DNA from: Pseudoalteromonas luteoviolacea | GTDB lineage: Bacteria > Pseudomonadota > Gammaproteobacteria > Enterobacterales > Alteromonadaceae | Length of the DNA stretch: 64,000 nt | Direction: 5' to 3' | NCBI RefSeq assembly: GCF_021654285.1 | Contig: NZ_JAKFZS010000009.1 | Coordinates: 62,001 to 126,000, forward strand | Part shown: positions 61,382 through 64,000 of the stretch, piece after piece | Layout of the letters: each line of letters opens with the position of its first letter | Position numbering within the stretch: the stretch's first letter is position 1 | Made by a program: the position numbers and the translations under genes | The notes under the pieces: model-generated | What the model was told of the DNA's origin: nothing | What the model saw: only the letters and a program-made list of their open reading frames with translations | Databases searched by the model: none

Positions 61382-62216
61382 AGCTAGTATGTAAGGATTA
61401 TTTTATCGTTTTATTTCCACTTTGTATCATTTATTTGGCTATTATGAGGATAAAAAATTGTAAGCTGATTTTTATGCCTGCTTTGAGTACACAATTCGAA
61501 ATAGTGTAATTAGTAATAGAATAAAGTCAGGCGCTAAGAAAAATCAAATAAGTTTTTTGCTTTGAGGAAGCTACTTTATACTTTTAGTGGGCTCCCTATA
61601 TTTTATACCTATTACTCGGCTCTTGAGCTTGTTTTTAAAACTGTGATGTGGTGTCTGCCCCCTTTACTTGTTGCTAACTGTCAAAATATGAAGGCTTCTA
61701 TCAAATGCATTATGGTGATAAATTTTATTTATAAATAGGAGGTGAGCAATTACCTTATATTGGAATAGCTTAATCTCTATAAGAGTAACGGATTAAAATA
61801 AAAAAACTATAAGGTATAGGAAAGCAATTGTGTCTTCTTGTTTTCTAAAACTAAAGCTATTATAAACGTTTTCATAAAAACGGATATGTTTGCTTAACCA
61901 CTTAACCACTTAACCACTTAACCACTTAACCACTTAACCACTTAACCACTTAACCACTTAACCACTTAACCTATAAGCACCTAAAAACAATAGAAAGTAA
62001 GAATGCCGAAGGTAGTTTCAGCCCAAAGTAAAAGGCTAATCAGTAAGTAGTGTTTCTATAGACTCTGATACTATTAGTGTAATTAATAGCACTCTAGTGT
62101 TAATAGATTTCCACCTAATGACAAGGAAAATTTAATAGATAGGGGAGATGAACAATGTGATGCGACCATAAAAGATGGGGTATTTTTCGCAGCTAACCAT
62201 TTGAAACTGTAACCTA
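61382..62216. other. 835-base gene-free region with a tandem repeat
   Basis: AT-rich sequence with no credible coding frame on either strand. It contains the octamer repeat at 61893-61971 and some weak short inverted repeats. It lies between two leftward genes of the same family array, so it may hold the promoter of the paralog 1 gene or a decayed gene. Confidence 0.65.
61893..61971. repeat. Octamer tandem repeat (CTTAACCA), 9.9 copies
   Basis: Nine perfect copies of CTTAACCA follow one another from 61893 to 61964, plus a partial CTTAACC to 61971. The copies show no variation. The period of 8 is not a multiple of 3 and no reading frame crosses it. Perfect arrays of this kind change copy number by slippage, so it is a likely variable locus. 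Confidence 0.95.
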
Positions 62217-62492
62217 CTACTTTTTATTTGAATGGTGCTTGTTTATAGTCGATTTGATACTTTTTCCTGATGTAAAGCCACAAATAAAGCATATGAAGAA
62301 AAACTGCAGAATAGGAATATGTTTTCTTCCACTTTCCCATGCATCAACCTTTTCTTCAGTCGCTATAGGAAGTAGTTTTTGGCCTAACTGCTCTTGAGTA
62401 AGGCCTGTGTCTTCGCGCATTGACTTAGCTGCAATGGCAAATTCAAGCCAAATGCCTTTAACCATTCCTATATTTTGAACTTTCTCTTTCAT
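62217..62492 (-). CDS. Small XRE-type helix-turn-helix protein 1
   Basis: A 91-residue protein with a Cro/CI helix-turn-helix: SMREDTGLTQEQLGQKL, then VDAWESGRKHIPILQFFF. A helix rich in phenylalanine and cysteine (FFFICFICGF) and a basic tail follow. It is a paralog of the partial gene at 63793, sharing LTQ-QLGQKL-P, W-E-G and ICF-CGF. It lies 57 bases downstream of paralog 2, on the same strand, in an apparent operon of HTH and membrane-protein genes. The predicted FFFICF helix could contact the membrane partner; this is inference. Confidence 0.82.
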   Translation of the reverse strand: MKEKVQNIGMVKGIWLEFAIAAKSMREDTGLTQEQLGQKLLPIATEEKVDAWESGRKHIPILQFFFICFICGFTSGKSIKSTINKHHSNKK

Positions 62493-62549
62493 AATGGGCC
62501 TAATTACCGTAACACGTGATAAACAATATTATTAGAAACATCTGCTTCA

Positions 62550-63143
62550 TCACTTGTCCTTCGATTGAGTGATATTATTTCTTTTATTTATTTCACTAAC
62601 TATTGATACATTGTTCATGCTAACGACTGGCTTTTTTAAGGCTACTTTAAGGATCAATACACCTTCAATGATTGTTGCTGGTATTAGTACACAGCCCAAT
62701 GCATATTTTGTGAAAGCCCATGATTTTATAATGCTATATTCGTAAAGCTTCATCTCTACAAGCGCTATAAACGAAGCGGTTAAGCATATTGAATAGACAA
62801 GCAGCAATAACCCTTCATATTTGGTGAAATGGTAATTGTTATATACACCTCTAAAAAAATTACTGAAAGGGCTTAAGGTTTTAGCTATAACTCTACGGAA
62901 AATAATTACGTAAATATAAAGAGTGCCATACAAAAAGACCCATACATAGTAGTTATAACTCCACTCCCATACAATATCGATGAGCAAGGTATCAATCAGC
63001 TCTAGCATAAATAGCAGCCCTATAAAGCACCGGGAGTTTATATTCTTCCAGCCGGCTATCAACCCAATAGTGAAAGCCGCTGGGCTTAAATAGGCTACTG
63101 ATGTATATATCAATTCAGGTGTTATTTGATCAAAAAAAGGCAT
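62550..63143 (-). CDS. Multi-pass membrane protein, paralog 2 of 3
   Basis: A 197-residue membrane protein with five or six helices and a polar tail (EINKRNNITQSKDK). It matches paralog 1 in AGWKNINSRC, ELIDTLL, YYVWVFLYG, YIYVIIFRRVIAK, VYNNYHFTKYEGLLLLVY and NNVSIV. It sits between paralog 3 (89 bases upstream) and the HTH gene (57 bases downstream) on the same strand. No catalytic or transport motif was found, and the family is not one I can name. Confidence 0.8.
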   Translation of the reverse strand: MPFFDQITPELIYTSVAYLSPAAFTIGLIAGWKNINSRCFIGLLFMLELIDTLLIDIVWEWSYNYYVWVFLYGTLYIYVIIFRRVIAKTLSPFSNFFRGVYNNYHFTKYEGLLLLVYSICLTASFIALVEMKLYEYSIIKSWAFTKYALGCVLIPATIIEGVLILKVALKKPVVSMNNVSIVSEINKRNNITQSKDK

Positions 63144-63232
63144 AGGGCATTTTCTTTATTGTTTGTGTTTTTTATACGCAGATGACGAGCCTTCATCTTG
63201 TGTGCAATAATCGTTATCTAGATTATCATATT

Positions 63233-63781
63233 TTAATACATTTTAGATGTAGAAAAATGATGAGCATCAGAATACCTATGCTGCAAAGAAAGAGAAATTA
63301 TGAAATACATAGCTGTAATATGCAGAAATAGTTGCACTGGACTAAAAGCAGCTTCAATGAATAACATAGAGTCTACTATATAAGCTACATATAAAGATGC
63401 TTCTAAAAAGCTAATAGAGTGAAGTATAAAAGAAGAAAAAAATATGAATAATAGCCCGCCTTCATATCTGCCAAAGTGGTAGCTGCTGTATATCCTTTTA
63501 AAAAAGTCGATGTGATACACTTTCTTTAATAATAGTCTTCTTGCTAATGTGGGGATTATAAATGTTAAGCAGACAAACATACCCCACAAATAATAATAGT
63601 GGCCCCAGGTAAGAGAGGCGTCATACATGCTAGAATCTAGAATTTCAATTAAAAGTAATAGAGAGAATAAATAACGACAGTTTAAGTTTTTCCAACTAAT
63701 AAAAAGGGCCGAAATAATTAAAGGTATTGACAAGAAAGTTAAAGAGCGAAATAAGCTTTCTAGGTCTTCATAACTAAACAT
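63233..63781 (-). CDS. Multi-pass membrane protein, paralog 3 of 3
   Basis: A 182-residue membrane protein, the most divergent of the three, with five or six helices. Shared features are SWKNLNCRY, EILDSSMY, YYYLWGMF, LARRLLLKKV and YSSYHFGRYEGGLLFIF. It lacks the NVSI tail. It starts 11 bases after the stop of the preceding XRE gene, so the two are probably co-transcribed. The highly conserved hydrophobic core with RC, RR and YEG motifs suggests a shared structural function, but no role can be assigned. Confidence 0.8.
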   Translation of the reverse strand: MFSYEDLESLFRSLTFLSIPLIISALFISWKNLNCRYLFSLLLLIEILDSSMYDASLTWGHYYYLWGMFVCLTFIIPTLARRLLLKKVYHIDFFKRIYSSYHFGRYEGGLLFIFFSSFILHSISFLEASLYVAYIVDSMLFIEAAFSPVQLFLHITAMYFIISLSLQHRYSDAHHFSTSKMY

Positions 63782-63792
63782 TAAGTTGTGTC

Positions 63793-64000
63793 CTAGTTTC
63801 TTTTATTCTCAGGCTGCTGACTGTCAATTAGCTGTTTGGTTTTTTCTTCTGGACTGAATCCACAAACAAAACATATTAAAAAATAGCTAGTTAATGGAAC
63901 AGGCGTTTTCCCTGTTTCCCAGTTTGATATTGTGGCTTGGTCTACAGCAGGGATAAGTTTCTGGCCTAACTGACTTTGTGTTAGTCGAGCATCTTTTCTC
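63793..64000 (-). CDS. Small XRE-type helix-turn-helix protein 2 (partial at window edge)
   Basis: The last 68 residues of a gene entering from the right edge. Read leftward from base 63999 to the TAG at 63795-63793, it gives a helix-turn-helix, ARLTQSQLGQKLIPAVDQ, then ISNWETGKTPVPL and an ICFVCGFSPEEK segment, clearly paralogous to the gene at 62217. Its stop is 11 bases before the paralog 3 start, so it heads the array seen in this window. The N-terminus is outside the window. Confidence 0.8.
   Translation of the reverse strand, partial: RKDARLTQSQLGQKLIPAVDQATISNWETGKTPVPLTSYFLICFVCGFSPEEKTKQLIDSQQPENKRN

Noticed and set aside
61893..61971. Repeat array as a CRISPR
   Set aside because: The 8-base units are contiguous with no spacers, so it is a simple tandem repeat.
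61893..61971. Octamer array as a replication or telomere-like element
   Set aside because: There are no dnaA, parA or replicase genes nearby and the window is plainly internal chromosome.

Overview
The window is a chromosomal stretch from a marine gammaproteobacterium, most likely Pseudoalteromonas or a close Alteromonadales relative. This is inferred from gene content and moderate-to-low GC; I could not run a search. Genes are densely packed on both strands. I see no rRNA, tRNA, insertion sequence, integrase, prophage or CRISPR array. Both ends cut through a gene.

Layout. 0-7 kb: a complete trans-4-hydroxy-L-proline catabolic locus. Two divergent operons (oxidoreductase-prolidase leftward; deaminase-epimerase-aldehyde dehydrogenase rightward) share a control region with a perfect GntR-type palindrome, followed by a GntR/FCD regulator. 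7-11.4 kb: a stand-alone type III polyketide synthase closely resembling PhlD, and a TonB-dependent receptor. 11.4-18.4 kb: an orphan response regulator, a small heat-shock protein behind a sigma-32 promoter and a ROSE-like RNA thermometer, a secreted PNGase F-like glycosidase with a chitin-binding-type module, a PaiB/GNAT pair opposite a MocR regulator, and a mini cyanovirin-like protein. 18.4-26.7 kb: a periplasmic histidine phosphatase, then a four-gene ABC efflux/permease operon with a sigma-54 promoter and two palindromic enhancer sites, followed by an NtrC-type response regulator and its sensor kinase. 26.7-40.4 kb: mixed metabolic and secreted functions, including a 2OG-Fe(II) oxygenase, low-molecular-weight phosphatase, LysR/SDR/CMD cluster, a Fur box beside a PrpD-type dehydratase, a YHYH lipoprotein with an EF-hand partner, and a lipase with its foldase. 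40.4-45 kb: the nitric-oxide defence set hmp-nnrS-ppyR opposite norR, with two NorR sites and a sigma-54 promoter. 45-60.5 kb: a complementary bacterioferritin pair, a TetR/hydrolase unit, a periplasmic binding protein coupled to a LOV-containing hybrid kinase, a FAN1-type nuclease fused to a DnaQ-type exonuclease, a symporter fused to a solute-binding domain, and an XRE regulator. 60.5-64 kb: a visibly AT-richer region with three paralogous multi-pass membrane proteins, two small XRE-type helix-turn-helix genes and an 8-bp tandem repeat. It has the look of an accessory locus.

How genes work together. The hydroxyproline locus encodes every step from L-4-hydroxyproline to 2-oxoglutarate. The NO cluster is self-contained: sensor-activator, enhancer sites, sigma-54 promoter, dioxygenase and membrane proteins. 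The efflux locus likewise carries its own two-component system and enhancers. The binding protein and LOV kinase overlap by 4 bases and probably form one sensory unit. The best candidates for something undescribed are the HTH/membrane-protein array at the right edge and the binding-protein/LOV kinase.
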